Assembly (NCBI RefSeq): GCF_009914055.1
Contig: NZ_CP028271.1
Span: 310,001-374,000 of the forward strand
Reading direction: 5' to 3'
DNA from: Mixta intestinalis
GTDB taxonomy: Bacteria; Pseudomonadota; Gammaproteobacteria; Enterobacterales; Enterobacteriaceae
Length of the DNA stretch: 64,000 nt
Positions 25,624 through 35,504 of the stretch are shown here, piece after piece. The translations under genes were made by a program, and so were the position numbers. The notes under the pieces are model-generated. The model was not told the origin of the DNA and did not search any database. It worked only from the letters and a program-made list of their open reading frames with translations. The first letter of the stretch is position 1. Every line of letters starts with the position of its first letter.

Positions 25624-26577
25624 TTATTTTCCGGCTGGGGTGTTATCCAGCGCGGTGCTGATGCTGTCCATTAGACGGCTGTAGCTCTGAATACCGCCAG
25701 CGATGTAGAGCGAAGCCGAATCGAGGTAGATGATATGTTGATTCTGCCAGGCTTTGGTTTTATGGATCAGCGCGTTATCCAGCACCTGTCGGGCAGATTC
25801 GCCTTCGGCGCGGCCAATAGCGCTGTCGCGATCCAGGACGAACAGCCAGTCAGGATCGACATTCATGATGAATTCAGAGGTAACCACGTTGCCATGCTTG
25901 CCCGCCTGGCTGAACGTTGTGGCAGGGGTAAAGCCCAGTTCGTCGAAGATGAAACCGAAGCGAGAGCCTGGCGCATAGGCAGACATCTTGCCGCCGCTGA
26001 CCATAATCACCATCGCTTTACCGGCGTGCTGGCTCTTATCGCGCAGCGCGGCGATTTTTGCGGCGAACTTGTCGGTCAACGCTTTCGCCTCATCCTGCTT
26101 ACCAAAAATCTCGCCAAGCTGTTGTACACGCTGGGTCAGGCTCTGGGTGAAGTGTTTGGTATCCACCTCCAGCGAGATGGTCGGCGCGATGGCGCTGAGC
26201 TTGTCGTAGGCGTCGTGCGCACGTCCACCGGCAATAATCAGATCGGGTTTCGCATTGCTGATGGCTTCGTAATCAGGTTCAAACAGCGTGCCGGTATTCA
26301 GATAAGCATCGCCCTCATATTTCGCCAGAAACGCCGGTAGATGCGTGCTGTTTTTCGGTACGCCTGCCACCGGAATCTGTAGCGCATCGGCATTATCCAG
26401 CGTGGACGGGTTGAGAATAATCACTTTTTGCGGCGGCTGCGGCACGGTGGTGGTGCCCTGCGCATGTTCAACCTGAAGGGTATGCGCTGAGGTGGTCTGT
26501 GCGGTGGTGTCATCACACCCGGTCAGAGCAACGGCTGCGGCAAGCAGCGTAGCGGTAAAAGCGGAAGATAGACGCAT
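25624..26577 (-). CDS. Siderophore-binding lipoprotein of the ABC importer (VctP/CeuE-like)
   Basis: 317 residues from the ATG at 26577, chosen because AGGAGA precedes it and the signal peptide starts there. The lipobox is A-L-T-G-C21, so the mature protein is lipid-anchored to the inner membrane, as in Gram-positive-like catecholate systems. Binding-protein marks: PPQKVIILNPSTLDNADAL, KPDLIIAGGRAHDAYDKL, and DPDWLFVLDRD. It is the first gene of the binding protein-permease-permease-ATPase operon and divergent from the FepA-like receptor. A Fur-like box lies in the spacer. Confidence 0.9.
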   Translation of the reverse strand: MRLSSAFTATLLAAAVALTGCDDTTAQTTSAHTLQVEHAQGTTTVPQPPQKVIILNPSTLDNADALQIPVAGVPKNSTHLPAFLAKYEGDAYLNTGTLFEPDYEAISNAKPDLIIAGGRAHDAYDKLSAIAPTISLEVDTKHFTQSLTQRVQQLGEIFGKQDEAKALTDKFAAKIAALRDKSQHAGKAMVIMVSGGKMSAYAPGSRFGFIFDELGFTPATTFSQAGKHGNVVTSEFIMNVDPDWLFVLDRDSAIGRAEGESARQVLDNALIHKTKAWQNQHIIYLDSASLYIAGGIQSYSRLMDSISTALDNTPAGK

Positions 26578-26620
26578 TTTCTCTCCTGAAAATGTTAACA
26601 GACAGATGGCAACCGTTAAT

Positions 26621-26637
26621 GCATATGATTCGCATTC
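26621..26637 (-). promoter_or_regulatory. Candidate Fur box for the ABC operon
   Basis: On the minus strand GAATGCGAATCATATGC, about 11 of 17 matches to the Fur consensus core, 44 bp upstream of the lipoprotein start. Moderate match only. Confidence 0.45.
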
Positions 26638-26870
26638 TTGATGAGGTGGGCAAATCATACCCTCGTCTCGACGGCTTGAACAGTGCCGCATGCGCGACTT
26701 TATGAATCAATAAAAAGCAGGATCGGGCAATCAGTTTAATAACCTTTGTCGTAATTATTTATTTATATGCTTGTTTTGTAATATTTTTTACTGGTGGCTG
26801 GTTAGCGCAGGATTTTCTGCCAGCGACAATTATGGAGATTTTGTGGAGATTGCTTCGCTGGCGATGTAAT

Positions 26871-26889
26871 AGTAATAATAATCGTTATC
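26871..26889 (+). promoter_or_regulatory. Fur box for the FepA-like receptor gene
   Basis: AGTAATAATAATCGTTATC fits the 19-bp Fur consensus well, with 11 of 12 matches in the right part. It lies 45 bp upstream of the receptor ATG, so iron repression is expected. Confidence 0.7.
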
Positions 26890-26934
26890 ATATAGCCCGG
26901 AAATAATCGTACACATTTATCAGGGATTAGTTGC

Positions 26935-29121
26935 ATGATTTATACAAAGTCTTTCAAAATGCGTCCTTGCGCGCTGTTGCTGTTGATGAGCTGTCACGGC
27001 GTTGCGCTGGCAGCGGAAAATATACCGCCAGAAGATGGTGTCATGACGGTACGCGCTACGGCAGAAGAGGAACTTAAGCAACAGCCTGGCGTATCCATCA
27101 TTACTGCGGAAGACATTGAAAAAAGCCCACCGGTAAACGATCTCTCTGACATTATTCGCAAAATGCCCGGCGTTAACCTGACCGGTAACAGCGCGTCCGG
27201 CAGTCGCGGCAACAACCGTCAGATCGATATTCGCGGCATGGGTCCGGAAAATACCCTGATTCTGATTGATGGCGTGCCTACCACTTCACGTAACTCGGTG
27301 CGCTATAGCTGGCGTGGCGAACGCGATACCCGTGGCGATACCAACTGGGTACCGCCGGAAATGGTAGAGCGCATTGAAATTCTGCGTGGTCCGGCGGCGG
27401 CGCGCTACGGCTCCGGCGCGGCGGGTGGCGTAATCAATATCATTACCAAACGCCCAACTAATGACTGGCACGGCACGCTGTCGCTGTTTACCAATCAGCC
27501 GGAAGATGAAAAAGAAGGGGCGACCAAACGTGCCAACTTCAGTCTTAGCGGCCCGCTGGCAGGCGATACGTTAACTATGCGTCTGTACGGCAATATCAAT
27601 AAAACGCAGGCTGACGCCTGGGATATTAACAACGCGCAGAATGGTTCTTACGCCGCCGGTCACGAAGGGGTGCGTAATAAGGACATTAACGGTCAGCTCT
27701 CCTGGAAAATTTCACCGTCGCAGATTATCGATTTCGATTATGGCTACAGCCGCCAGGGCAATATCTACGCGGGCGATACGCAGTACAGCAATAGTAATGT
27801 CAGCCCTGGCAATCTCATTGCTGGCCTGTACGGACATGAAACGAACCGTATGTATCGTCAGAACTGGGGACTGACCCACAATGGCATTTGGGACTGGGGA
27901 CAGTCGAAGCTGGGCTTCTACTACGAAAAAACCAACAACACCCGGCTGGGCGAAGGCGCAGGCGGTAAAGTTGAAGGGATGATTAACAGCGACAAATATA
28001 ATACCAGCCGCCTGCAAAACTACCGTGCCACCGGCGAGGTGAACCTGCCGCTGACGCTGCTGGTGGATCAAAACCTGACGCTGGGCGCAGAGTGGAGCCG
28101 TGAAAAACTGAACGATCCGGCATCCATGACAATGGCGAATATTGGTGATTTTGACTATGACGGCATTTCCGGCGATCCGGCTACGCGCAGCGGTAAAAAC
28201 CACGCTGATTTAACGGCGGTTTACTTTGAAGATAATATCGAAGCGCTGCCAGGCACCACGCTGATTCCGGGCCTGCGTTTGGATCACCACAGCGAATTTG
28301 GCAATAACTGGAGCCCCAGCCTGAATATCTCGCAGGAGCTGGGCGATTATTTCAAGTTGAAGGCAGGGATTGCACGCGTCTTTAAGGCATCGAATCTTTA
28401 TCAGTCCAGCCAGGGCTATCTGCTTTCCACTAAAGGCAACGGTTGTCCGGTAGGCGTCGTCGGCCAGTGTTATTTAATGGGTAATAAGGATCTCGATCCT
28501 GAAGTCAGCGTTAATAAAGAGCTGGGCATTGAGTTTACCAGCAACGGTTATGACGCGGGTATTACCTGGTTCCGCAACGATTACAAAAATAAAATCGTCT
28601 CTGGCAATACGGTTATTGCCAACACCAGCGCGGGCAATAATATCCTGCGCTGGGAAAACGGCGGTAAGGCGGTAGTGGAAGGGCTGGAAGGTAACCTGGT
28701 GATCCCGCTGGTGGAAGATAGCCTGAACTGGCGCACCAACGTAACATATATGATCACCTCGGAAGATAAGCGCACCGGCAACCCGCTGTCGATTATCCCG
28801 AAATACACCATCAATAATATGCTGGATTATCAGGCGACCGATAAACTTTCCGCTAATATTAACTGGACGCTGTACGGTCGTCAGAAGCCACGTAACCATG
28901 TAGAAAACAATAAAGAGAATAAAGAAGGCCTGTCAGATAAAGAAGTGGCCTCTTACTCTGTGGTTGGACTCAACGTTAATTACGATCTGATGAAAAATTT
29001 GCGTCTTAACGCCGGTATCAACAACCTGCTGGATAAACGCGTCTATCGTGAAAACGATGGTGCATCAACCTATAACGAACCGGGCCGCGCTTATTATGCG
29101 GGCGTAACCATGTCGTTCTGA
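26935..29121 (+). CDS. TonB-dependent catecholate receptor (FepA/PfeA/IrgA-like)
   Basis: 728-residue outer-membrane receptor. The signal peptide ends near HGVALA, followed by a TonB box region (GVMTVRATAEEEL). The plug contains DIRGMGPENTLILIDGVP and ERIEILRGPAAARYGSGAAGGVINIITKRP. The barrel contains the FepA-type cysteine loop CPVGVVGQC followed by YLMGNKDLDPE, and ends AYYAGVTMSF. The ligand is probably enterobactin-like catecholates. AGGGA precedes the start. An in-frame ATG at 26959 is less likely. It is divergent from the ABC operon, and both share a Fur-controlled spacer. Confidence 0.9.
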   Translation: MIYTKSFKMRPCALLLLMSCHGVALAAENIPPEDGVMTVRATAEEELKQQPGVSIITAEDIEKSPPVNDLSDIIRKMPGVNLTGNSASGSRGNNRQIDIRGMGPENTLILIDGVPTTSRNSVRYSWRGERDTRGDTNWVPPEMVERIEILRGPAAARYGSGAAGGVINIITKRPTNDWHGTLSLFTNQPEDEKEGATKRANFSLSGPLAGDTLTMRLYGNINKTQADAWDINNAQNGSYAAGHEGVRNKDINGQLSWKISPSQIIDFDYGYSRQGNIYAGDTQYSNSNVSPGNLIAGLYGHETNRMYRQNWGLTHNGIWDWGQSKLGFYYEKTNNTRLGEGAGGKVEGMINSDKYNTSRLQNYRATGEVNLPLTLLVDQNLTLGAEWSREKLNDPASMTMANIGDFDYDGISGDPATRSGKNHADLTAVYFEDNIEALPGTTLIPGLRLDHHSEFGNNWSPSLNISQELGDYFKLKAGIARVFKASNLYQSSQGYLLSTKGNGCPVGVVGQCYLMGNKDLDPEVSVNKELGIEFTSNGYDAGITWFRNDYKNKIVSGNTVIANTSAGNNILRWENGGKAVVEGLEGNLVIPLVEDSLNWRTNVTYMITSEDKRTGNPLSIIPKYTINNMLDYQATDKLSANINWTLYGRQKPRNHVENNKENKEGLSDKEVASYSVVGLNVNYDLMKNLRLNAGINNLLDKRVYRENDGASTYNEPGRAYYAGVTMSF

Positions 29122-29139
29122 GACCGATTTTATTTACTG

Positions 29140-29166
29140 AAAGCCTGCGTAATGCAGGCTTTTTAT
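29140..29166 (+). terminator. Rho-independent terminator of the FepA-like gene
   Basis: AAGCCTGC-gtaat-GCAGGCTT, then TTTATT. Perfect 8-bp stem. Confidence 0.92.
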
Positions 29167-29377
29167 TAGCGGGATAATATCTGGGTTATTTAATTATTAA
29201 TATTTTCATTAAGTGAATTGAGAAAAAATAAACAACAGGAAAAAGGTTTTTGCATCAAGAAATAAAGATTTTCTCGTCAACTTTCCTTGTCTGGCTGGTT
29301 AGCTTCGAATAATAATTTTATTATTGCCGTGAGTTTTTAACATTTAATTTTCTGAAAGCTGTGGAAGGATCCGCTTA

Positions 29378-29821
29378 ATGTCAGCATACCCGCCGGTCAG
29401 CCTGCTCAGTGAAGGTGTGGTTACGATCCCTGAAGGCTGTCAGGATCGCACCGTCAATATTTTTACCCAGCCGGATGCAGATGCCCCGTCGTTTAATATC
29501 GCCCGCGATACGCTGCACCCTAATGAAAGCCTGACTGCTTATATCGATCGTCAGCTGGCGCTGATGAAAAAACATATTAAAGGCTGGAAACAGGAAGCGC
29601 GCAGCGCTGCGGTGCTGGGCGATAATCTGTCGCAGGGGGAGATCGTACAGGTCAGTTATCTGCGCGAGGGTAAACGCATTCAGCAGCAGCAGGCGGTGTT
29701 TAACCCCACTGACGATAATGTACTGGTCTTCACCATGACTTCTGCGCAGGTCCTCAGCGAGGCAGACAACGCGCGCTTCCGTGCTTTTTTCGGTAGCTTT
29801 CGTTTTCATTCCGCAGGGTAA
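29378..29821 (+). CDS. DUF1795 (DcrB/EagR-type) chaperone for the Rhs effector
   Basis: 147 residues beginning MSAYPPVSLLSEGVVTIPEG, a single DUF1795 domain without signal peptide. In type VI secretion, Eag chaperones of this family hold the N-terminal membrane helices of PAAR-containing Rhs effectors before loading on VgrG. It is 11 bp upstream of such an effector, which supports the role. GGAAGGATCC precedes the ATG. The 250 bp in front of it are AT-rich and hold the promoter, but I could not place it. Confidence 0.88.
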   Translation: MSAYPPVSLLSEGVVTIPEGCQDRTVNIFTQPDADAPSFNIARDTLHPNESLTAYIDRQLALMKKHIKGWKQEARSAAVLGDNLSQGEIVQVSYLREGKRIQQQQAVFNPTDDNVLVFTMTSAQVLSEADNARFRAFFGSFRFHSAG

Positions 29822-29832
29822 GAGCGGTCATT

Positions 29833-32800
29833 ATGTTTGAGGCCGCACGCGTTAATGATGATATCGGGCACTCCCGTGCGCTTCTCGGCATGATTGCCGG
29901 TACGATCGTGGGCGGTCTGATTGCCGCAGCAGGAGGGATAGCTGCGGGTGCCCTGTTTATGGCGGGCCTCGCGGCGTCCTGTATTGGCGTGGGCGTGGTG
30001 CTGATCGCCGCAAGCGTGGCCGTCGGTTATGTGACGGGGGAGCTGGCAACGGCCGCCCGCGACAGCATAGCGGATGCCGGGGCGGCCAGCATGACGAAAA
30101 AAGGCGTCATTATTACCGGTTCTCATAACGTCTTTATTAACGACAGGCCCGCCGCTGTCGCCACCAACAGCATGGTAAGCTGTTCCAGCCACGGGCCTTC
30201 CATGCAGATGGCCGAAGGCTCCTCCCGGGTTCGTATCAACGACCTGCCCGCGTCGCGCACGGGCGATCGTACCAACTGCGATGCTAAAGTGATGACCGGT
30301 TCGGCTAATGTTCGCATTGGCGGCCCGCCGGAGCAGACGCTGCCCATTACGCCTGAAGTGCCTGACTGGCTGTATAAAGTGTCTGACCTCACCCTGCTGT
30401 TTGCCGGGCTGGTCGGCGGCGTGGGCGCATTAGCCGGTAAAGCTGGCGCGCTGATAAAGCTGCTGGCGAAAATGCCAGGCATTAATAAACTGGGCCGCAT
30501 CGCCTGCCGTGCTGGTATGGCGATGGTTGCCATCCAGGCGGCAGGCATTATTGCCCGCCCGGTAGATATTATCAGCGGACAGAAGTTTCTTGACGGCGAC
30601 GATGAGCTGGATTTTGAACTGCCGTCGCGTCTGCCGGTGCGCTGGCAGCGCTACTGGCGCAGCGGCAACCCCGCTGAAAGCGTGCTGGGGCGCGGCTGGA
30701 GCCTGTTCTGGGAAACCCGCCTGGAGCAGTATGGTGACGGGCTGGTCTGGCGTGCGCCTTCCGGCGATTACGTTTCCTTTCCGCAGGTGCCAGTGGGCTA
30801 CCGTACCTACTGTGCGGCGGAAAAATGCTGGCTGGAGCACCACAGCGATAACAGCTGGTCAGTTTACGATATCAGCGGCGAGCGTCTGCACTATGCGCCG
30901 CTGCCTGAAGGTGCGCCCGCGCTGTTGCAGCGCATCGCCGATCCCTGCGGCAATGATATTCTGTTTGAATGGAACGACGATCGCACCCTGCACGCGCTGA
31001 CGGACAGCGCGGCTCAGCGCGTGGTCTGCCGCTACAGCGGAGGACGTCTTGTCGGTGCCTGGCTGGATGATGAAGTCTGTCTGGTCAGCTACGCCTACGA
31101 CGCGCAGGGCCAGCTTGTCAGCGTGACGGGGCGGGGCGGCAGCGTGCGCCGTCGTTTCCGGTGGCGCGACGGGCTGATGGTGGCCCACGAGGATGCGAAC
31201 GGGCTGCTGTGCGAATACCGTTGGCAGGAAATCGCGGGGCTGCCGCGCGTGGTGGCTTTTCGTCACAGCGGCGGCGAGCGGCTGATCCTTGAATACAATT
31301 TTGCCGAAGGCACGCGCCGGGCGATACGCGACGACGGCGCAGAGGCGCACTGGCTGGTTGATGACGATGATACGGTCGCCAGCTTCACCGATTTTGACGG
31401 CAGCCGGACGGCGTTTGTTTACCGTGACGGCGAGCTGTGTGACGTTATTCTGCCCGACGGCACCATGCGCAGAACGTCATGGGATAAGTACGGACGCCTG
31501 ACGCAGGAAACCGATCCGGCAGGCAGGCGAACGGAATATTACTGGTATCGTCTGACTGACCGCCTGATCCGCACCCTTTACCCGGACCGGACTTCAGCGC
31601 AGAGCGAGTACGACTGCCGTGGCCGCCTGCTGTCTGAAACCGCCGTATCCGGCAATAAAATCACCTACGGCTATCCCGACGACCGCGAGATATTACCGGA
31701 CAGCATCACCGATGCCGTCGGCGGCGTGGTGCGCCTGGCGTGGAACCATCAGGGGCTGCTGACGCAGCGCACCGACTGTTCCGGCAGCGTGACCCGCTTC
31801 GGCTACGACCGCTTCGGCCAGCTTATCAGCAGCGAAGATGCGGAAGGCAACCTCAGCCGGCGTGAATGGAACGACGCCGGGCAGCTCAGCGCCGTTATTC
31901 ACCCGGACGGCAGCCGCGAAACGCTGCGGTGGAACGATCGCGCCCGGCTCGCTGCCTGGCGCGATCCGCTGGGAAGCGAGATGCGCTGGACATACAATGC
32001 GCTCGGCCTGCCAGCCACCTTTACCGATCGTATCGGGCGTACCCGCCGCTGGCACTATGACGCGCGCGGCAACCTGCTCCGGCTGGAAAACGGCAACGGC
32101 GGCGAATACCACTACACCTGGGACGCGGCGGGCCGCCCGCTGAGCGAAACGCGCCCGGATAACACCGCCCGTCATATGGAATGGAACGCCCGCGGTTTTC
32201 TGCTAGCCCTGCGTGAGGAAGGCAGGCCTGCCGCCGGTGGCGGGACGGCCCGGCGGCAACAGCAGTTCAGCTATGATGAAAGCGGGCTGCTGACCGGGCG
32301 CAGCCACGACCATGCGGCGTATCGCTACTTTCGCGACCGGAGCGGGCGACTTACCCGCATTGTGCGCACGCCCACCCCAGAGGGGGCAGCGCTGGGGATC
32401 CGGGCCGATGAGGTTATCCTGACGCGTGACGCTGCCGGACGTCTGCTGGAAGAGTCCGGCGTTAACGGGACGGTCGGGTACGCGTGGGATGCGTCTGATA
32501 ATTTGCTTTCGCTGACGCTGCCCGGCGGGCAGCAGGCTTCATGGCTGCATTATGGCTCCGGCCACGTCAGCGCCATCCGTTTTGGACAGCGGCTGGTTAC
32601 TGAGTTTAGCCGTGACCGGCTGCACCGTGAAATCCGCCGCAGCCAGGGGGCCCGTACGCAGATCCGCCAGTATGACTGTCTCGGCAGGCGTACCTTACAG
32701 CGCAGTGAGCCGTGCGCTGACGTTGCCCTGCCGGAGCAGGAAATATTTGAACGCCAGTTCCGTTACACCGGGCGCGGCGAGCTGGAAAGCGTCAGCGACA

Positions 32801-34011
32801 CGCTGCGGGGCGGGGTGATTTACGGCTACGACGCCGAAGGGCGACTGCGAAAACAGTACGGGGCGGGTCAGGGGCACAGCAGCGTGCGCTTTCACTATGA
32901 CGCCGCCGATAACCTGGCGGAAAATGACGCCGCCTGCGGGCCCGCTGCGGTTGCAGATAACCGCCTCCGACAGTGGCGGAATTTGTTTATGCAGTACGAC
33001 TGCTGGGGCAACCTGATCCGGCGGCGCGGCGGTTCTGGCGGGCAGGATTATACCTGGGACGCGGAAAACCGGCTGATAGCGGCACGGGGAACCGGCCCGG
33101 AGGGGCGTTTTGAGGCGCGCTATGATTATGATGCGCTCGGCAGGCGCATCGCTAAAACCGTCACCACCGCGCGTGGCGTGACAGAAACCCGCTTTGTGTG
33201 GCAGGGGTATCGCCTGTTGCAGGAGCAGCAGGATGGCCGCTGCCGGACTTATCTGTACGATCCGGACGATGTATGGAGCCCGCTGGCGCGTATCGATCAT
33301 GGCTGTAATGATGCGAATGGCGATATTTACTGGTTCAGTACGGATCTGAACGGCGCGCCGCTGGAGGTGACGGACGAAAGCGGGGCGCTGTGCTGGAGTG
33401 GGCAGTACGGCAGCTTTGGTGAGGTGCGTTACCAGAGTGGCGGATATTACCGTATGGCGCAGGTCAGGACGCTGCGGCATCAGCCGCTGCGCTACGCGGG
33501 ACAATATGCTGACAGCGAAACGGGGCTGCACTACAATCTGTTCCGTTATTATGACCCGCAGGTGGGGCGCTTTATAAGCCAGGACCCGATAGGGCTGGCG
33601 GGCGGGCTGAATCTTTACCAGTACGCACCGAATCCGGTGTCGTGGATCGATCCGTTAGGGCTACAACGGCTTTGTGCATTTGGGAATAAGAGTGGACCAA
33701 AAGGGATTCGTGGGCGAGATTTAACACCCAATGAGCGCGGTTTGCTTCCTTCACAGGCTGGTAAGGCTAGACCTCAAGGTAAGTCAGTGACCAGAACACC
33801 TCAAGAGTCGGGTTTACAAGGGCACTATCATTCTTTACCTGAGGACGTAAAAATGCCTGATGGATTGGGTATTAAGCATGATGGACGTGATATGCCGGGC
33901 GGATATATGTCACCAGGTCATTCAACAATATATCCAACCCGAGATATGACACCAGATGAGTTTAATGATTTATTTAATTCATTACCGTGGGAGTATGGTG
34001 GTAAAATATGA
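29833..34011 (+). CDS. PAAR-containing Rhs type VI secretion effector with C-terminal toxin
   Basis: 1392 residues. The prePAAR motif A-A-R-x-x-D-x-x-x-H is near residue 3. Hydrophobic helices at about 15-60 are followed by a PAAR domain (about 75-165; GSHNVFINDRPAA...MVSCSSHGP...TGSANVRIGGPPE). A second hydrophobic part lies at 175-245. A long series of YD/RHS repeats (about 290-1180) builds the toxin-enclosing shell. The conserved RHS tip reads [24 protein letters not shown]...DPLGL, where self-cleavage is known to free the toxin. After DPLGL the base composition falls sharply and a ~115-residue toxin begins. It contains GHYHSLP, GIKHDGRD, PGHSTIYPT and EFNDLFNSLPW, rich in His and Asp. I do not recognise its activity. 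The stop overlaps the immunity gene as ATGA. Confidence 0.93.
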   Translation: MFEAARVNDDIGHSRALLGMIAGTIVGGLIAAAGGIAAGALFMAGLAASCIGVGVVLIAASVAVGYVTGELATAARDSIADAGAASMTKKGVIITGSHNVFINDRPAAVATNSMVSCSSHGPSMQMAEGSSRVRINDLPASRTGDRTNCDAKVMTGSANVRIGGPPEQTLPITPEVPDWLYKVSDLTLLFAGLVGGVGALAGKAGALIKLLAKMPGINKLGRIACRAGMAMVAIQAAGIIARPVDIISGQKFLDGDDELDFELPSRLPVRWQRYWRSGNPAESVLGRGWSLFWETRLEQYGDGLVWRAPSGDYVSFPQVPVGYRTYCAAEKCWLEHHSDNSWSVYDISGERLHYAPLPEGAPALLQRIADPCGNDILFEWNDDRTLHALTDSAAQRVVCRYSGGRLVGAWLDDEVCLVSYAYDAQGQLVSVTGRGGSVRRRFRWRDGLMVAHEDANGLLCEYRWQEIAGLPRVVAFRHSGGERLILEYNFAEGTRRAIRDDGAEAHWLVDDDDTVASFTDFDGSRTAFVYRDGELCDVILPDGTMRRTSWDKYGRLTQETDPAGRRTEYYWYRLTDRLIRTLYPDRTSAQSEYDCRGRLLSETAVSGNKITYGYPDDREILPDSITDAVGGVVRLAWNHQGLLTQRTDCSGSVTRFGYDRFGQLISSEDAEGNLSRREWNDAGQLSAVIHPDGSRETLRWNDRARLAAWRDPLGSEMRWTYNALGLPATFTDRIGRTRRWHYDARGNLLRLENGNGGEYHYTWDAAGRPLSETRPDNTARHMEWNARGFLLALREEGRPAAGGGTARRQQQFSYDESGLLTGRSHDHAAYRYFRDRSGRLTRIVRTPTPEGAALGIRADEVILTRDAAGRLLEESGVNGTVGYAWDASDNLLSLTLPGGQQASWLHYGSGHVSAIRFGQRLVTEFSRDRLHREIRRSQGARTQIRQYDCLGRRTLQRSEPCADVALPEQEIFERQFRYTGRGELESVSDTLRGGVIYGYDAEGRLRKQYGAGQGHSSVRFHYDAADNLAENDAACGPAAVADNRLRQWRNLFMQYDCWGNLIRRRGGSGGQDYTWDAENRLIAARGTGPEGRFEARYDYDALGRRIAKTVTTARGVTETRFVWQGYRLLQEQQDGRCRTYLYDPDDVWSPLARIDHGCNDANGDIYWFSTDLNGAPLEVTDESGALCWSGQYGSFGEVRYQSGGYYRMAQVRTLRHQPLRYAGQYADSETGLHYNLFRYYDPQVGRFISQDPIGLAGGLNLYQYAPNPVSWIDPLGLQRLCAFGNKSGPKGIRGRDLTPNERGLLPSQAGKARPQGKSVTRTPQESGLQGHYHSLPEDVKMPDGLGIKHDGRDMPGGYMSPGHSTIYPTRDMTPDEFNDLFNSLPWEYGGKI
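33462..33660 (+). repeat. Rhs tip repeat, copy 1 (in the intact effector)
   Basis: About 200 bp coding the conserved RHS tip up to DPLGL. It recurs at 34957-35157 and 36411-36602 with few changes. Such repeats let displaced toxin ends recombine into the intact gene. Confidence 0.9.
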
Positions 34012-34583
34012 ATGATTTTGTAAAGCTATTTGTTGAAATTGAAGATTTTTTTAATGAAAGAACACGTGATTTTATTGAGTCGGTTCAACATGATGGAATA
34101 AATTGGACTAAGTATGAATTGCAAGAGGATATTTTAAATCAGTATTATTATCGCATTCGAGTTTTATTTATTGAATATGATCCAGATTTATTTTCTTTAC
34201 TATGTTCTAATGATGGCGAGTATAGGAGGGTTTCTTTAAAATTAATAAAAGATGGCCTGCTCGATCTATCTTTATCAGATTCATTTATAGAGAAGTTAAT
34301 AGATATATCGATGGCTGGTAATGATGAGGAAAAAAAATTAGCGAGAAATATTTTGTTTTCACGTGGGTGGGTATTAGGACGTGAAAATTTGGTGAATAAA
34401 GTTATAGGTAATTTCTATAGAGGTGGTTTGGATTATTATTTGTATAAAGATATTGGTGAGTTTCTTTATAATATGAAAAATGAAAATTTATTAAATAAAC
34501 ACATAGATTTAGGGATGCATAGTCAAGATGAGGATATAATTGAATTTGCTGATGAATTAAAGATAAAGCTAAATGGCAAGTAG
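34008..34583 (+). CDS. Probable immunity protein for the Rhs toxin
   Basis: 191 residues, mostly alpha-helical by sequence, acidic, with no signal peptide or membrane segment, so cytoplasmic. The C-terminal half (AGNDEEKKLARNILFSRG, HSQDEDIIEFADELKIKL) looks like a helical-repeat protein. It overlaps the Rhs stop by 4 bp and is AT-rich like the toxin end, which is the standard arrangement of an immunity gene. The family is not recognised. Since it is cytoplasmic, the toxin probably acts in the cytoplasm. Confidence 0.8.
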   Translation: MNDFVKLFVEIEDFFNERTRDFIESVQHDGINWTKYELQEDILNQYYYRIRVLFIEYDPDLFSLLCSNDGEYRRVSLKLIKDGLLDLSLSDSFIEKLIDISMAGNDEEKKLARNILFSRGWVLGRENLVNKVIGNFYRGGLDYYLYKDIGEFLYNMKNENLLNKHIDLGMHSQDEDIIEFADELKIKLNGK

Positions 34584-34956
34584 ATCAGGACGTGTTTTCA
34601 CAATAGCTGAGTATGTAAGCGCTTGGTAAATTATACTTCATGGAAATTCCATAAAGATATTTTTTTAAAATTATATTTTTGTGATGTAATCATAAAGTCT
34701 GGACGCGCAATGCATATTATTATGTTAACAAATTAATACCTAATAAGTTCAATGGCATAGATAATAATAAAATGTCTAGCTTATGTAGTGATTTTTTTAT
34801 TTATGAAGTATATTAGAGCCTTAAATATCCAAGTAAGCAGCCAATAAGCTAGGAGGATATAATTTTAGTAATTTATATACGAAAACGATAGCATGCTCTG
34901 GAAAACGGATAGGGTTCGTCCCCCTATCTGGCAAAAACGGAATTTTGCATTAGAGC
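34584..34956. other. AT-rich spacer between toxin-immunity modules
   Basis: About 370 bp, strongly AT-rich, with no open frame of note, no RNA gene and no terminator seen. It is probably old, decayed immunity or toxin DNA left by earlier module exchanges. Confidence 0.5.
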
Positions 34957-35157
34957 GGTCAGGACGCTGCGGCATCAGCCGCTGCGCTACGCGGGACAAT
35001 ATGCTGACAGCGAAACGGGGCTGGACTACAATCTGTTCCGTTATTATGACCCGCAGGTGGGACGCTTTATAAGCCAGGACCCGACAGGGCTAGCCGGGGG
35101 CTGAATCTTTACCAGTACGCGCCGAATCCTCTCACTTGGATCGATCCGTGGGGGTTG
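34957..35157 (+). repeat. Rhs tip repeat, copy 2
   Basis: Near-identical to 33462-33660, but with one base missing in the GLAGGL region (near 35090-35103) and a few substitutions. The loss shifts the frame to a TGA. Confidence 0.88.
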
Positions 35158-35448
35158 GTTGCTAAAGCAAATAATGGAATTGCGCCAAAACATGGCGGTG
35201 TAGGCCATAATGAAGCTATAGATCAGCATATTGAAGGTTTGCAAAATACCGAAGGAGTAACAGATATTAGAAAAAACCAGCAACAAGTGGATGTTAATGG
35301 TAATAAGGTAGGGAATAACAAGCCAGATATTCAATATAATAAAGATGGTGTTAATTATAATATCGAATATGATACTAGTACCAGAGCTAGCAGAAAACAC
35401 GAAAAAGTAATAAAAGCGAATGATCCAAATGCTCGAAGTACTTTTTAG
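34957..35448 (+). pseudogene. Displaced Rhs C-terminal toxin end, module 2 (frameshifted)
   Basis: Begins in the middle of the RHS tip, with no start of its own. The first part reads to QDPTGLAGG and then stops, because one base is missing. After the shift the frame continues [10 protein letters not shown]...DPWGL and a toxin-like tail of about 95 residues. The tail ends NKPDIQYNKDGVNYNIEYD...RKHEKVIKANDP. The D-x-Q-Y and N-I-E-Y-D arrangement recalls restriction-endonuclease-like toxin ends, but I cannot confirm it. It would become active only if recombined into the intact rhs gene. Its probable immunity gene follows at 35505. Confidence 0.75.
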
Positions 35449-35504
35449 AATATTGATAAAAATGGGAATAAAATCAGCGGTAGATCAGTATGCGGGGGAG
35501 TTTA

